Positions 18,410-28,202 of a stretch of 64,000 nt of DNA are shown one piece after another. Under the pieces are notes generated by a model. That model was not told the DNA's origin and did not search any database. It saw only the letters and a program-made list of their open reading frames with translations. Each line of letters starts with the position of its first letter. The first letter of the stretch is position 1. Both the position numbers and the translations under genes were made by a program. The stretch is from an uncultured Parabacteroides sp. GTDB taxonomy: Bacteria > Bacteroidota > Bacteroidia > Bacteroidales > Tannerellaceae. Where the stretch lies: NCBI RefSeq assembly GCF_902493135.1, contig NZ_CABUOD010000012.1, forward strand, positions 48,213 through 112,212, written 5' to 3'.

Positions 18410-19852
18410 ATGGATTTTAAATTAAATACAGGAAGTTGCTGCATGGGTAAAAAAGGATGCAGCAAGATACAAAATAATAAACTGAACACCTACGACTGGC
18501 TTTGCGACGTGCCCGATGCGGCAAACGCTACCGATTACGTGGAAGTGCAGTTTAAAAATACCCGCAAAGGGTATTACCTCAACAGTTCCAAGATACCTCT
18601 GGAAAAAGGAGATTTAGTCGCAGTGGAAGCCAGCCCCGGACATGATATCGGGACCGTGACACTGACCGGCAAGCTCGTCCTTCTCCAGATGAAAAAGAAC
18701 AATGTCCGTACCGGCGAAGGCAATGAACCCAAAAAGGTGTATCGTAAAGCCAAACCGACCGATATCGAGAAATATGAAGAGGCGAAGGCCAAGGAACACG
18801 CCACAATGATCCGTTCGCGCCAGATCGCTGCCGACTTGGGACTGAATATGAAGATCGGGGATGTGGAATACCAGGGTGACGGCAATAAGGCGATCTTTTA
18901 TTACATTGCCGACGAGCGTGTCGACTTCCGCCAGTTGATCAAGGTACTCGCCGAAGCCTTCCGTGTCCGCATCGAAATGAAGCAGATCGGTGCCCGCCAG
19001 GAAGCCGGACGCATCGGAGGTATCGGTCCTTGCGGACGAGAATTGTGCTGTTCAAGCTGGATGACGAGTTTCGTATCGGTAGCCACCGGAGCCGCCCGTT
19101 ATCAGGATATATCCATGAATCCCCAGAAGTTGGCCGGCCAATGCGCCAAGCTGAAATGTTGCATCAACTATGAAGTGGACGCCTATGTGGAAGCGCAAAA
19201 ACGCTTACCGTCCCGTGAAGTGGTGCTGGAAACAAAGGACAATACCTATTATCACTTTAAAACGGATATCTTCAAACGGGAAATCACCTACTCTACCGAT
19301 AAATCGTTCGCGGCCAACCTGATTACAATCTCAGCCAACCGCGCCTTCGATGTGATCAACATGAACAAGAAAGGTATGAAGCCCGTCACGCTCGAAGCCG
19401 ATACCAAACCGCAACCGCCCAAACGCGATGCGCAGGATATCTTGGGCCAGGACAGCGTTACCCGTTTCGATGCTTCCCTGAAAAAGAAGAAAAAGAAACG
19501 CAGCGGAAACGGCAACAAGGAAAACCTGCCGAAAGAAGCCGCCGCCAACACCGGCAACGAAGGGAACAGCAAACCTTCCAACGGAGAAAAAGCGAACGGC
19601 AACAACGGCAACGAAAATAAAAACGGCAAAGGAAACGGGAACAGAAACGGAAACCGCAACCGTAACAGCGGAAACCGGGAGAACAACAACCGGGAAAACA
19701 ACCGCGAACGGGAGAACCGCGAAAACAACCGTAACAGACCGCGTCCGAACCGAGTAAATAACGATAAGCAACCGAATAATGACAAACCTCAGCAACAAGC
19801 TAAGCCTGCTGCCAAACCGGAAAGCAAGCCGGACACAAAGCCGGAAGCTTAA
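18410..19852 (+). CDS. PSP1 domain protein (RicT-like) with Asn/Arg/Gly-rich tail
   Basis: About 480 residues. The PSP1 core carries several cysteine clusters (GSCCMGKKGC at the start; GIGPCGRELCCSSW and CAKLKCCINYE) as in RicT/YaaT, which in Bacillus binds an iron-sulphur cluster and directs mRNA processing. From about residue 365 a lysine stretch leads into a low-complexity tail of Asn, Arg, Glu and Gly (nucleotides 19490-19850), then Lys/Pro repeats. The start at 18410 is chosen because the -7 element covers the upstream extension. It overlaps gldH by about 74 bases. Confidence 0.85.
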   Translation: MDFKLNTGSCCMGKKGCSKIQNNKLNTYDWLCDVPDAANATDYVEVQFKNTRKGYYLNSSKIPLEKGDLVAVEASPGHDIGTVTLTGKLVLLQMKKNNVRTGEGNEPKKVYRKAKPTDIEKYEEAKAKEHATMIRSRQIAADLGLNMKIGDVEYQGDGNKAIFYYIADERVDFRQLIKVLAEAFRVRIEMKQIGARQEAGRIGGIGPCGRELCCSSWMTSFVSVATGAARYQDISMNPQKLAGQCAKLKCCINYEVDAYVEAQKRLPSREVVLETKDNTYYHFKTDIFKREITYSTDKSFAANLITISANRAFDVINMNKKGMKPVTLEADTKPQPPKRDAQDILGQDSVTRFDASLKKKKKKRSGNGNKENLPKEAAANTGNEGNSKPSNGEKANGNNGNENKNGKGNGNRNGNRNRNSGNRENNNRENNRERENRENNRNRPRPNRVNNDKQPNNDKPQQQAKPAAKPESKPDTKPEA

Positions 19853-20303
19853 AGGAGTCATTGCCGCACTGACTTGTTCTCTGTTCTTTTCCTGCGAAAA
19901 CCCAGCCTTGTACGACCAATACCAGGCGATCAACAATATCACGTGGGAAAAGGACAAGGAATACTATTTCACCTTCGAGGTGAAAGATATATCTGTTCCT
20001 TACGACCTGACACTGGAAGTAAGGAACAATAACTTGTACCCCTATCAGAACTTATGGCTTTTCTGCAGTGAAGAGCAGCCGATCGGCCCGCTCCGCCGGG
20101 ACACCATCGAATGCATACTTGCCGACGAATTCGGCAAATGGCACGGACATGGCATTTCCTTATACCAAAGCAGTTTTCCCATTCATTCGCAATATAAGTT
20201 TCCGCATGCCGGACAATATACGTTCAGTTTCCGCCAGGGGATGCGCGACGATGCTTTGAAAGGAATACAGGAAATCGGTTTCTCGGTTCGCCCGGCCAAG
20301 TGA
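19779..20303 (+). CDS. gldH: Gliding motility lipoprotein GldH
   Basis: A 174-residue lipoprotein with a basic n-region, hydrophobic stretch and lipobox LFFSC; the mature part (ALYDQYQAI...WEKDKEYYFTFEVKD) fits GldH. In Flavobacteria GldH is needed for gliding and linked to the type IX machinery; homologues in non-gliding gut Bacteroidales have no proven role. The only ATG that gives a signal peptide is at 19779, inside the PSP1 tail. It is probably co-transcribed with PSP1 and converges on rodA with an 11-base gap. Confidence 0.8.
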   Translation: MTNLSNKLSLLPNRKASRTQSRKLKGVIAALTCSLFFSCENPALYDQYQAINNITWEKDKEYYFTFEVKDISVPYDLTLEVRNNNLYPYQNLWLFCSEEQPIGPLRRDTIECILADEFGKWHGHGISLYQSSFPIHSQYKFPHAGQYTFSFRQGMRDDALKGIQEIGFSVRPAK

Positions 20304-20314
20304 GCAGCCCAGTC

Positions 20315-21760
20315 CTACCGTTCCCTCCTGGAAGCATCCAGGCGAAGGAAGATAAAGAGCAGGATCGTGAACCCCCAAAGGGAGGAACCGCCGTAGCTAA
20401 AGAAAGGCAGCGGAATGCCGATCACAGGCGTAAGCCCCGTCACCATCCCGATATTAATGGCCAAATGGAAGAAAAAGATAGAAGCGACACTATAGCCGTA
20501 CACCCGGTTGAAAGTGGAGCTTTGCCGCTCCGCCAGCACGATCAGGCGCAGGATCAGGAATCCGAACAACAACAAGACAGCCGAGGCCCCGATGAACCCC
20601 TGTTCTTCACCTACCGTACAAAAGATAAAGTCGGTATCCTGCTCTGGTACATACTTCAACTTAGTCTGCGTACCGTTCAGAAAGCCTTTTCCGGTAAACC
20701 CACCCGAACCGATCGCGATCTTCGACTGGTTCACATTATAGCCGGCACCGCTCGGATCGTCTTCCAATCCCAATGACACCTTGATACGTATCTGCTGATG
20801 CGGTTCCAGGATATCGGTAAACACATAATCCACCGAATACATAAAAGCCAGCGATCCCAATGCAAAGACAGCGATCAGCACATAATGCCACACCCAGTTG
20901 CGGACAGAAAGGAAAATCAGATAGCAGGCAGCCAGCAAGACCAGTCCGATCGATATCAAGGAATAATCGACCGGCATAAAGAAAGAAGCGGCATACCCTC
21001 CTAAACAGGCAACTCCCGTAGCGCCCAATATCACCTGTATCGCACGAGTGTCTTTCCTTTCAATCTGTATCAGGATAACCGTGATCAACAGGATCAAAGA
21101 AGAGACCAGCAACTCTCCCACCGCCGTAGCCCCCACCGTTACATCCGAGAACTTCATGCTGGTGACAAAAAAGACGACCGCACAGACTCCCGACAAAAGA
21201 ATATAGCCCGACATCCCCTCCCGGTATAACATCAGGAAGAAAGCCAGGTAAACCAGCGCCGAACCAGTCTCCTGCTGCAACAGGATGCAAACCATCGGCA
21301 GGAATATCAGTGACAAGACGAGTATGAAGTTTTTAGGAACAGTCAACTTGAAACCATACGTATTCATCAGCTTCGCGACAGCAAGCGCCGTCGCAAACTT
21401 GGCAAACTCCGCCGGCTGCAACCTGACAGGCCCCAAAACGAGCCACGAATGGGAACCTTTTATATTCGGCGCCAGAAAGATCGTAGCTATCAGCAACACG
21501 ATGACACCGGCATATATCAGATAAGCGAAAACATCAAAAAACTCACTCTCCAGCATCAGGATCACAAAGATCAACCCAACCGACAGCCCCATCCATATCA
21601 ACTGCGAACCGGGACGACCCGACGGATCGAACAACCCCACGTTATCGAATTCATAACTGGCCCCGCAGATGCTGAACCACCCGGCTACGATCAACACCAC
21701 ATAAAGGATGATCGTCAACCAGTCAACCGTCTTCCATATTTCTGTCTTCCTATAACTCAC
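20315..21760 (-). CDS. rodA: Peptidoglycan glycosyltransferase RodA
   Basis: About 481 residues of a SEDS-family polytopic protein. It polymerises glycan strands in the elongasome with PBP2. The C-terminal SEDS pattern is visible (GLTPVIGIPLPFFSYGGSS). The frame is open to an ATG at 21799, but GTG at 21760 (VSYRKTEIWKTVDWLT) gives the N-terminus expected for Bacteroidales RodA and only an 11-base overlap with mrdA, so it is preferred. It is the last gene of the purH-mre-mrdA-rodA run. Confidence 0.9.
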   Translation of the reverse strand: MSYRKTEIWKTVDWLTIILYVVLIVAGWFSICGASYEFDNVGLFDPSGRPGSQLIWMGLSVGLIFVILMLESEFFDVFAYLIYAGVIVLLIATIFLAPNIKGSHSWLVLGPVRLQPAEFAKFATALAVAKLMNTYGFKLTVPKNFILVLSLIFLPMVCILLQQETGSALVYLAFFLMLYREGMSGYILLSGVCAVVFFVTSMKFSDVTVGATAVGELLVSSLILLITVILIQIERKDTRAIQVILGATGVACLGGYAASFFMPVDYSLISIGLVLLAACYLIFLSVRNWVWHYVLIAVFALGSLAFMYSVDYVFTDILEPHQQIRIKVSLGLEDDPSGAGYNVNQSKIAIGSGGFTGKGFLNGTQTKLKYVPEQDTDFIFCTVGEEQGFIGASAVLLLFGFLILRLIVLAERQSSTFNRVYGYSVASIFFFHLAINIGMVTGLTPVIGIPLPFFSYGGSSLWGFTILLFIFLRLDASRRER

Positions 21761-23627
21761 GATTCGGTAAAGATAAAACGTTTGGCGATACAACCGCATT
21801 CGACATCGTCTCTTCCAGCAACTTGTTTTCTTCCGAGATCTCGCCTTTCAGATACTTCTCCATCATCAGCTTGCCGATCGGCACGCCATAGGTCGCACCG
21901 AAACCGCCATTCTCCACATACACGCAGATGGCGACCTTCGGATTCCGATAAGGAGCAAAACCGATAAAGGCCGAGTGGTCTTTCCCATGCGGATTCTCGG
22001 CCGTACCGGTCTTGCCGCAGACTTCGATATCCGTTATAGCCGCTCCCCGGCAAGTCCCGCCTATAACGGCATTCCGCATACCTTCGGCTACGATTTCATA
22101 ATTTTTGCGTTCCACCATCGTGTACCGTTTATCCGTGTAAAGGGAATCCAACGGGGTGTCCTGCACCTCCTTCACGACATGAGGAGTAATAAAATACCCC
22201 CGGTTAGCGATGGTTGCCGCCAGATTACAAATCTGCAATGGCGTAGCCAACACTTCACCCTGCCCGATCGCAATGGAGATGACAGTACTGGAACTCCAAC
22301 GTTTACCATGATATTTGTCATAATACTCGCTGTTCGGCAAAAAACCTCTATTTTCCCCAGGCAAGTCAATGCCCAGCTTATAACCGTATCCCATAGATAC
22401 CAAGTAGTTTTTCCAGACCTCAAACGCCTCTCCCACGCTCGGATAACGCCGGCGGCTATCGATCATATCACGCAACCCCCAACAAAAAAAGGAGTTGCAG
22501 GAAGTAGCCAGCGCATAGGTCACATTCAGAGGAGAAGGATGGCCGTGGCAGGCCGGTTTGCCGTTCCGGGCCCCTGTATATCCATGTGCACAGGTGTACA
22601 GGGTCTCTGTCGTAATCACCCCCTCCTGGAGGAAAGTCAACGCCTGTGTCGGCTTGAATGTCGATCCCGGCGGATAACGGCCCATGATGGCACGGTCCAG
22701 CAAAGGCTTATCCGAATTTTTCGACAGCATGATATGGTTCTTCCCCCGCTGGCGGCCGACCAACAAGTTCGGATCGTAAGAAGGCGAAGAAACCATGCAC
22801 AGGACCTCCCCGGTTTCCGGCTCGATCATGACAATGCTGCCCCTCTTGTTCTGCATCAGCTTCTCACCCAAAGCCTGCAAATCCATATCGATCGAAAGCG
22901 TCAGGTTCTTGCCGGACACGGGAGCCACATCGTGACGGCCTTCTTCATATCGCCCTTTTATACGTCCATGCGCATCCCGCAGCAGGATCTCCACACCTTT
23001 CACACCGCGTAGAGCCTCTTCGTAAGACAATTCCACGCCCGAACGTCCGGCATTATCTCCCTGCACATAGTAGGGATCTTTTTCGATATCCCCCCGGTTG
23101 ACCTCCCCGATATTGCCCAACAGATGGGCGCCATAGGGATATTCATATTCCCGGATCGTACGGTTCTGGATATAAAAACCGGGGAATTTATATAGCTTTT
23201 CCTGCAAGACGCCGCATTCCTGTGCGGAGAGGTGATTCATAAACACCTGCGGGACATAAGAAGAATAACCGGGATTCAGCCGCCTGTTCTTGATTTCGGC
23301 TATACGTTTTACAAACAGTTCTTTTGTAATACCGAGGATATTGCAGAAGTCGAGCGTATCGAACGGTTGGATCTCACGCATGATCAGCATGACTTCATAA
23401 GAAGGCTGGTTATAGACCAGCAATTTCCCGTTGCGGTCATAAATGATACCCCTGGAAGGGATCAGTGTCTTTTTCTGAAACGCATTGCTGTCAGCCCACG
23501 CTTTATAATCGCTGTCCACCACTTGCAGGAAGAACAGACGAATGATAAAGATGAGAACCAGCAGAACAACGGCGCCGCCAATCACGTAACGCCTGTTCTC
23601 AAGAGTATACTTCGTATTAATCTCCAC
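21750..23627 (-). CDS. mrdA: Penicillin-binding protein 2
   Basis: A 625-residue class B PBP. It has one N-terminal membrane helix (about 16-36), a dimerisation domain, and a transpeptidase domain with the active-site SxxK in PPGSTFKPT, the SxN in TSCNSF and the KTG in CGKTGTAE. It cross-links peptidoglycan during elongation with RodA and MreBCD. It overlaps mreD by 11 bases upstream and rodA downstream, consistent with one operon. Confidence 0.95.
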   Translation of the reverse strand: MEINTKYTLENRRYVIGGAVVLLVLIFIIRLFFLQVVDSDYKAWADSNAFQKKTLIPSRGIIYDRNGKLLVYNQPSYEVMLIMREIQPFDTLDFCNILGITKELFVKRIAEIKNRRLNPGYSSYVPQVFMNHLSAQECGVLQEKLYKFPGFYIQNRTIREYEYPYGAHLLGNIGEVNRGDIEKDPYYVQGDNAGRSGVELSYEEALRGVKGVEILLRDAHGRIKGRYEEGRHDVAPVSGKNLTLSIDMDLQALGEKLMQNKRGSIVMIEPETGEVLCMVSSPSYDPNLLVGRQRGKNHIMLSKNSDKPLLDRAIMGRYPPGSTFKPTQALTFLQEGVITTETLYTCAHGYTGARNGKPACHGHPSPLNVTYALATSCNSFFCWGLRDMIDSRRRYPSVGEAFEVWKNYLVSMGYGYKLGIDLPGENRGFLPNSEYYDKYHGKRWSSSTVISIAIGQGEVLATPLQICNLAATIANRGYFITPHVVKEVQDTPLDSLYTDKRYTMVERKNYEIVAEGMRNAVIGGTCRGAAITDIEVCGKTGTAENPHGKDHSAFIGFAPYRNPKVAICVYVENGGFGATYGVPIGKLMMEKYLKGEISEENKLLEETMSNAVVSPNVLSLPNREL

Positions 23628-24135
23628 TTTTCTGGGACTCTATATTGAATGCTTCTATTGTACAAATTAACAAGGTCGTTGTCACCACACTCGCTGCGAC
23701 GCGAATCGCCAGGAACAGCGGATCGAATAAAGTCAACGACTCGATCAAAAACAACGCCACATGATGAATCACGACAAAAAACAGCGTGTAGCGGAAGAAA
23801 CCGCCATATCCGAACGTTTTGTAGGAAGGATTAATTCCTTCCGGCAGGTCTTTTCCCATCAACAACTGAATCAACGGATGACGGATAAAACCGGCCAGCG
23901 TACAGGCAAACGCATGCATTCCGGGCGTATTTGAAAAGATATCGATCACCAATCCGATCAGAAAAGAGAAAAACACCACATTCGTCCGTGAACTCCCCAC
24001 AGGCATTTTCAGTATGAAATAAAGATACAAGAACGGCGTGGCCACACGCAGGAAATGGATATTGTTCAGGATCAAGACCTGGACCAACACCAACACCACA
24101 AAATAGATGGAACCCCGCAGTATATTGTTAATCAT
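23617..24135 (-). CDS. mreD: Rod shape-determining protein MreD
   Basis: A 172-residue integral membrane protein with about five helices, in the expected place between mreC and mrdA, overlapping both by 8-11 bases. MreD links the elongasome to MreC in the inner membrane. Sequence of this family is weakly conserved, so gene order is the main evidence together with membrane topology. Confidence 0.88.
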   Translation of the reverse strand: MINNILRGSIYFVVLVLVQVLILNNIHFLRVATPFLYLYFILKMPVGSSRTNVVFFSFLIGLVIDIFSNTPGMHAFACTLAGFIRHPLIQLLMGKDLPEGINPSYKTFGYGGFFRYTLFFVVIHHVALFLIESLTLFDPLFLAIRVAASVVTTTLLICTIEAFNIESQKSGD

Positions 24136-24982
24136 TCTTTTTCGCCTCCCGCTCTGTATTTTTTTGCTCCGCCTGACGGTAGTTCTTTATGATACGCACA
24201 TTGTTCAAGGCCTGGAAATCAGTAGCCAGTTCCACTTCAAGCGAATAGAAGTTATCATCATGCTGTTTCTCGAAATTCACAACTTTGCCCACTATAATCC
24301 CGGACGGGAAAATGGCGGAATAACCGCTCGTCACGATCGTATCTCCTTTCTCGAACTCCACGTGGCGCGGCAATTCGTCCAGATTGGCAAAACGCGCGTT
24401 ACGCCCGTTCCAGCTCAACGTCCCGAAATAACTGCTCCCCAACACCTTGCAGCTCAGTTTGAACTTCGGGTTCAACAACGGGATTACAACGGAAAAATAA
24501 TCGGAAACCGTCGACACGATTCCCACGACACCCCGTTCGGACACGACCCCCATGTCCGGCTCCACTCCATCCTTACGGCCTTTGTTCACCGTGATATAAT
24601 TGGATAAATGCGTAACACTGTTGTTCACGACATCCGCCGTCACAAAACTATACGGAAACTGTTCGGTCGAGTCGGATGCAAAACCGGCAAACAGAGCCGT
24701 ATCGGCCCGCATCATCTCCAACTGGTCCTGCAATTCGAGCAACTCCATTTCAAGTTGCCCGTTCCGCTCCAGAAGCTCCCGGTTTATGTCACGCAGGTTC
24801 AGGTAGGAAGTCACGAAGCCGGAGACAGAAGCAATATGCCCGGTTATCACATTTGCCGAACTGAACATGATGTTCCGTTGATACGCATTATTACGATACA
24901 CTAGCGTCAACGATATGATCTCAAGCAAAATGAATAAGAACCAATGCCTCTTTCTGACTAAAAAATCCAGAAGTTTACGCAT
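24128..24982 (-). CDS. mreC: Rod shape-determining protein MreC
   Basis: A 284-residue protein with one N-terminal helix (about 12-30), a coiled-coil (about 62-95, RELLERNGQLEMELLELQDQ) and the beta-rich periplasmic MreC core (NKGRKDGVEPDMGVVSERGVVGIV in part). It scaffolds PBP2 and RodA. It overlaps mreD and is separated from mreB by a 100-base gap containing an inverted repeat. Confidence 0.93.
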   Translation of the reverse strand: MRKLLDFLVRKRHWFLFILLEIISLTLVYRNNAYQRNIMFSSANVITGHIASVSGFVTSYLNLRDINRELLERNGQLEMELLELQDQLEMMRADTALFAGFASDSTEQFPYSFVTADVVNNSVTHLSNYITVNKGRKDGVEPDMGVVSERGVVGIVSTVSDYFSVVIPLLNPKFKLSCKVLGSSYFGTLSWNGRNARFANLDELPRHVEFEKGDTIVTSGYSAIFPSGIIVGKVVNFEKQHDDNFYSLEVELATDFQALNNVRIIKNYRQAEQKNTEREAKKND

Positions 24983-24989
24983 AATCTGT

Positions 24990-25078
24990 TGAAAATTGAA
25001 AGTTGAAAGTCGAAAGTTGAATATTCAGCAAATGTACCACCCGCTTATTCTCAACTTTCAACCCCCAACTTTCAACTT
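24990..25078. repeat. Imperfect inverted repeat between mreB and mreC
   Basis: Units of TTGAAAGTTGAAAG type at 24990-25020 face complementary CAACTTTCAAC units at 25051-25078. Such short TTGAAAG-type repeats look like a dispersed Bacteroidales intergenic repeat; the stem could attenuate or process the mre transcript. Confidence 0.6.
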
Positions 25079-25082
25079 ATAT

Positions 25083-26102
25083 TTACCGGATAAGGAAATT
25101 AAACTTGTCGATATTCTTCAACGCAATCCCCGTACCTCTGGCAACAGCATGCAGCGGATCGTCCGCCACATGGAATTCGATCCCCATCTTGTCACGCAAA
25201 CGTTTATCGATACCACGCAGCAAAGCGCCGCCACCGGCCAGATAGATACCGTTCTTCACGATATCGGCATACAATTCGGGAGGCGTCTGTTCCAACGCAC
25301 TCAAAACGGCAGCTTCAATCTTGGAGATCGATTTGTCCAGACAATGCGCGATCTCCTGATAGGAAACAGGCACCTTCATCGGCAGAGCCGTCATCTGGTT
25401 AGGTCCGCAGACTTCGAAGTCTTCCGGCGCATCTTCGAGGATACTCAAAGCGGAGCCGACATTGATCTTGATACGTTCCGCCATACGTTCGCTGACGCGT
25501 ATATTATGCTGGCGGCGCATGTATTCCACGATATCGTTCGTCAGGTCGTCACCTGCCATCTTGATCGATTTGTTAGATACGATACCACCCAGCGAAATCA
25601 CCGCGATCTCGGTCGTACCGCCACCTATGTCGACAATCATATTCCCTTCGGGAGCAAGCACATCCATGCCGACCCCGATAGCGGCAGCCATCGGTTCGAA
25701 AACCATATATACTTCACGGCCACCGGCGTGTTCGGCAGAGTCGCGCACGGCACGGATTTCCACTTCCGTACTACCCGACGGGATACCGATCACCATACGG
25801 AGCGAAGGAGCGAACCAGCGTTTACGTCCGCTGGCCATTTTGATCAATCCCCGCATCATCTGCTCGGCAGCGTAAAAGTCAGCAATGACGCCTTCACGGA
25901 GCGGACGGATCGTACGAATATTCGGATTGGTCTTTTCGTACATCTCACGTGCCTGGCGTCCTACCGCCAACACCTTTTCCGAACGAGCATCCAGAGCGAT
26001 TACGGAAGGCTCATCCACTACCATCTTATCATTGCAGGTAATAATGGTATTGGCAGTCCCCAGGTCCATTGCCAATTCTTGTGTGAAAGAAAATAATCCC
26101 AT
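25083..26102 (-). CDS. mreB: Rod shape-determining protein MreB
   Basis: A 339-residue actin-like ATPase. The phosphate-1 loop is in MDLGTANTIIT, the phosphate-2 loop in VDIGGGTTEIAVISLGG, and the adenosine motif in GIYLAGGGALLRGID. It forms filaments that guide lateral wall synthesis. The start is only 5 bases past the purH stop, so the two genes are co-transcribed. Confidence 0.97.
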   Translation of the reverse strand: MGLFSFTQELAMDLGTANTIITCNDKMVVDEPSVIALDARSEKVLAVGRQAREMYEKTNPNIRTIRPLREGVIADFYAAEQMMRGLIKMASGRKRWFAPSLRMVIGIPSGSTEVEIRAVRDSAEHAGGREVYMVFEPMAAAIGVGMDVLAPEGNMIVDIGGGTTEIAVISLGGIVSNKSIKMAGDDLTNDIVEYMRRQHNIRVSERMAERIKINVGSALSILEDAPEDFEVCGPNQMTALPMKVPVSYQEIAHCLDKSISKIEAAVLSALEQTPPELYADIVKNGIYLAGGGALLRGIDKRLRDKMGIEFHVADDPLHAVARGTGIALKNIDKFNFLIR

Positions 26103-26107
26103 TTTAA

Positions 26108-27631
26108 TTAGTGTTTAAAGTGACGAATACCCGTCTTGACCATAGCCAAGCCATGTTCGTTGCAATAATCAACGGACAGCTTGTCGTTAATAGAACCTCC
26201 CGGCTGGATAACGGCTGTGATACCCGCCTTGTCGGCAATTTCCACACAGTCGGCAAACGGGAAAAACGCATCCGAAGCCATAACGGCACCATTCAGGTCG
26301 AAATTGAATGAAGCGGCCTTTTCAATGGCTTGTTTCAGAGAATCTACACGCGAAGTCTGTCCGATACCGCTTGCACAAAGCTGCTTGTTCTTCACCAGTG
26401 TGATCGCGTTGGACTTGCTGTTCTTCACGATCTTGTTGGCGAACAACAGGTCTTCTACTTCCGGAGCCGTCGGTTTCTTTTCCGTCATCGGTTCCAGATC
26501 GGCTTCCCCTTGAATGCTAAGGTCTTTTTCCTGCATCAGCACGCCGTTCAGCAACGAACGGAACTGCATCGGACAAGTCTTGCATTCCTTGCGGACCAAT
26601 ATGATACGGTTTTTCTTTTGTTTCAATACTTCAAGAGCGTCGGCATCATAAGCCGGAGCGATGATCACTTCGAAGAAGATCTTATTGATTTCTTCCGCCA
26701 CTTCCTTGTTTACAGTCGTATTGGTGATCAGGATGCCTCCGAAAGCAGACACCGGGTCACCGGCCAAAGCATCTTTCCAAGCTTCCACCACGCTACCGCG
26801 GGATGCGATACCGCAGGCATTGTTATGTTTCAGAATGGCGAAGGTCAGTTCGTCGAACTCGTCGATCAGATTGACAGCCGAGTCGATATCGAGCAAGTTG
26901 TTGTAGGAAATCTCCTTACCATGCAACTGGTCGAACATATTGTTGAACTTGCCATAGAACTTGGCAGCCTGGTGCGGGTTTTCACCGTAGCGCAGGTGCA
27001 TCTGATCGTCTACGGCAGCACGGAAATGCGAGCCCTGGCGATCGTCGAAGTAATTGAAGATTGCAGAATCGTAGCCTGAAGAAACGGCAAACGCCTCTTT
27101 GGCAAACCATTTGCGGTCTTCGATAGAAGTTTCCGCACCTTTTTCGTTCAGCAACTGCATCAACGGCTGATACTGAGCTTTGGATGCTACGATCACTACA
27201 TCTTTGAAGTTCTTTGCAGCGGCACGGATAAGAGAAATACCGCCTATATCTATCTTTTCGATAATTGCCTGTTCTTCCGCGCCGGAAGCGACTGTTTCCT
27301 CAAACGGATACAGGTCGACAATCACCAAGTCTATTTCAGGAATTTCATATTGGGCAATCTGAGCCTGATCGCCTTCGTTGTCACGACGGTTCAGAATGCC
27401 GCCGAACACTTTCGGGTGAAGCGTCTTCACACGTCCGCCCAAGATAGAGGGATAACCGGTAAGGTCCTCTACGGCATCGCAAGGAAGTCCCAAGTCTTCT
27501 ATAAACTTCTGAGTACCACCTGTTGACACAAAACTAACACCTTCGCGGTGGAGCTTCTTTAAAATTTCATCTAATCCATCTTTATGGTATACCGATACCA
27601 ATGCACGTTTAATACGTTTTGTTGCAGCCAT
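26108..27631 (-). CDS. purH: Bifunctional AICAR transformylase/IMP cyclohydrolase
   Basis: A 507-residue PurH. The N-terminal MGS-like cyclohydrolase domain (ALVSVYHKDGLDEILKKL, then STGGTQKF) is followed by the AICAR transformylase domain with KHNNACGIA and the C-terminal SDAFFPFADCVE...AVIQPGGSINDK pattern. It performs the last two steps of IMP synthesis. It is the first gene of the run with mreB-mreC-mreD-mrdA-rodA. Confidence 0.96.
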   Translation of the reverse strand: MAATKRIKRALVSVYHKDGLDEILKKLHREGVSFVSTGGTQKFIEDLGLPCDAVEDLTGYPSILGGRVKTLHPKVFGGILNRRDNEGDQAQIAQYEIPEIDLVIVDLYPFEETVASGAEEQAIIEKIDIGGISLIRAAAKNFKDVVIVASKAQYQPLMQLLNEKGAETSIEDRKWFAKEAFAVSSGYDSAIFNYFDDRQGSHFRAAVDDQMHLRYGENPHQAAKFYGKFNNMFDQLHGKEISYNNLLDIDSAVNLIDEFDELTFAILKHNNACGIASRGSVVEAWKDALAGDPVSAFGGILITNTTVNKEVAEEINKIFFEVIIAPAYDADALEVLKQKKNRIILVRKECKTCPMQFRSLLNGVLMQEKDLSIQGEADLEPMTEKKPTAPEVEDLLFANKIVKNSKSNAITLVKNKQLCASGIGQTSRVDSLKQAIEKAASFNFDLNGAVMASDAFFPFADCVEIADKAGITAVIQPGGSINDKLSVDYCNEHGLAMVKTGIRHFKH

Positions 27632-27663
27632 CTTCGTTGGGTTTATTTTAATGTTTTAGAGCA

Positions 27664-27671
27664 CAAAAGTA
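27664..27671 (-). promoter_or_regulatory. -7 element of purH-mre operon
   Basis: On the minus strand this reads TACTTTTG, 32 bases before the purH start. Confidence 0.55.
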
Positions 27672-27752
27672 GGGATTTATTTTCAATATGTATATAAGGT
27701 ATGAAAATAATTTCCCGTCACCAACTATTAAAGAGTGCTACATAAAGCGAAA

Positions 27753-27785
27753 CCCGGCTGTCCGCAAACAAGCGAAACAGCCGGG
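27753..27785 (-). terminator. Terminator after the 62-residue ORF
   Basis: CCCGGCTGT (27753-27761) pairs with ACAGCCGGG (27777-27785); on the minus strand a modest T-rich stretch follows. Confidence 0.65.
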
Positions 27786-27791
27786 AACAAA

Positions 27792-27980
27792 TCACTTATC
27801 CTGAGACGTTTTCAACGATTCTTCGATAATCTTCTCGTTTTCATCCGCTTTTTCAATCGTTTCGTCCAATTCGGTTACATCATGAGCGGTGTAATCATCG
27901 GACAAGATCGGATGCGGGGTAAGCGTTTCATCTTCCAGTTCGGAACTTTCGTCCCACAAAGTGTTCATTATTCCAACCAT
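27792..27980 (-). CDS. Small acidic hypothetical protein
   Basis: A 62-residue, strongly acidic protein (MNTLWDESSELEDETLTPHP near the start, then a Glu/Lys helix). No family is recognised. It ends just before a good hairpin terminator and no competing gene overlaps, which supports it being real. The start may be the internal methionine at 27968. Confidence 0.5.
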   Translation of the reverse strand: MVGIMNTLWDESSELEDETLTPHPILSDDYTAHDVTELDETIEKADENEKIIEESLKTSQDK

Positions 27981-28163
27981 AACTATTTGTGTTTTATTTG
28001 TTAATACGAGAATAGAACAAACCGGAAGGCTAAATTGTTGAACCCGTACATTACAGATCCGTCTGCCGGGAGATTACTTTGATTTGCCTCCATGATTCAC
28101 ACTCAATATTGGCAATATCCGAAACATTTTTCCCGTTTCATCCTCCTGTTCATAAATAATGCA

Positions 28164-28171
28164 TATATTTG
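28164..28171 (+). promoter_or_regulatory. -7 element of the Rpn-family gene
   Basis: TATATTTG, 31 bases before the ATG at 28203. Confidence 0.55.
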
Positions 28172-28202
28172 TGGATTACATAACAAATAAAAAACAGTAA
28201 CT

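Noticed and set aside
24996..26096. 366-codon plus-strand open frame
   Set aside because: Antisense shadow of mreB.
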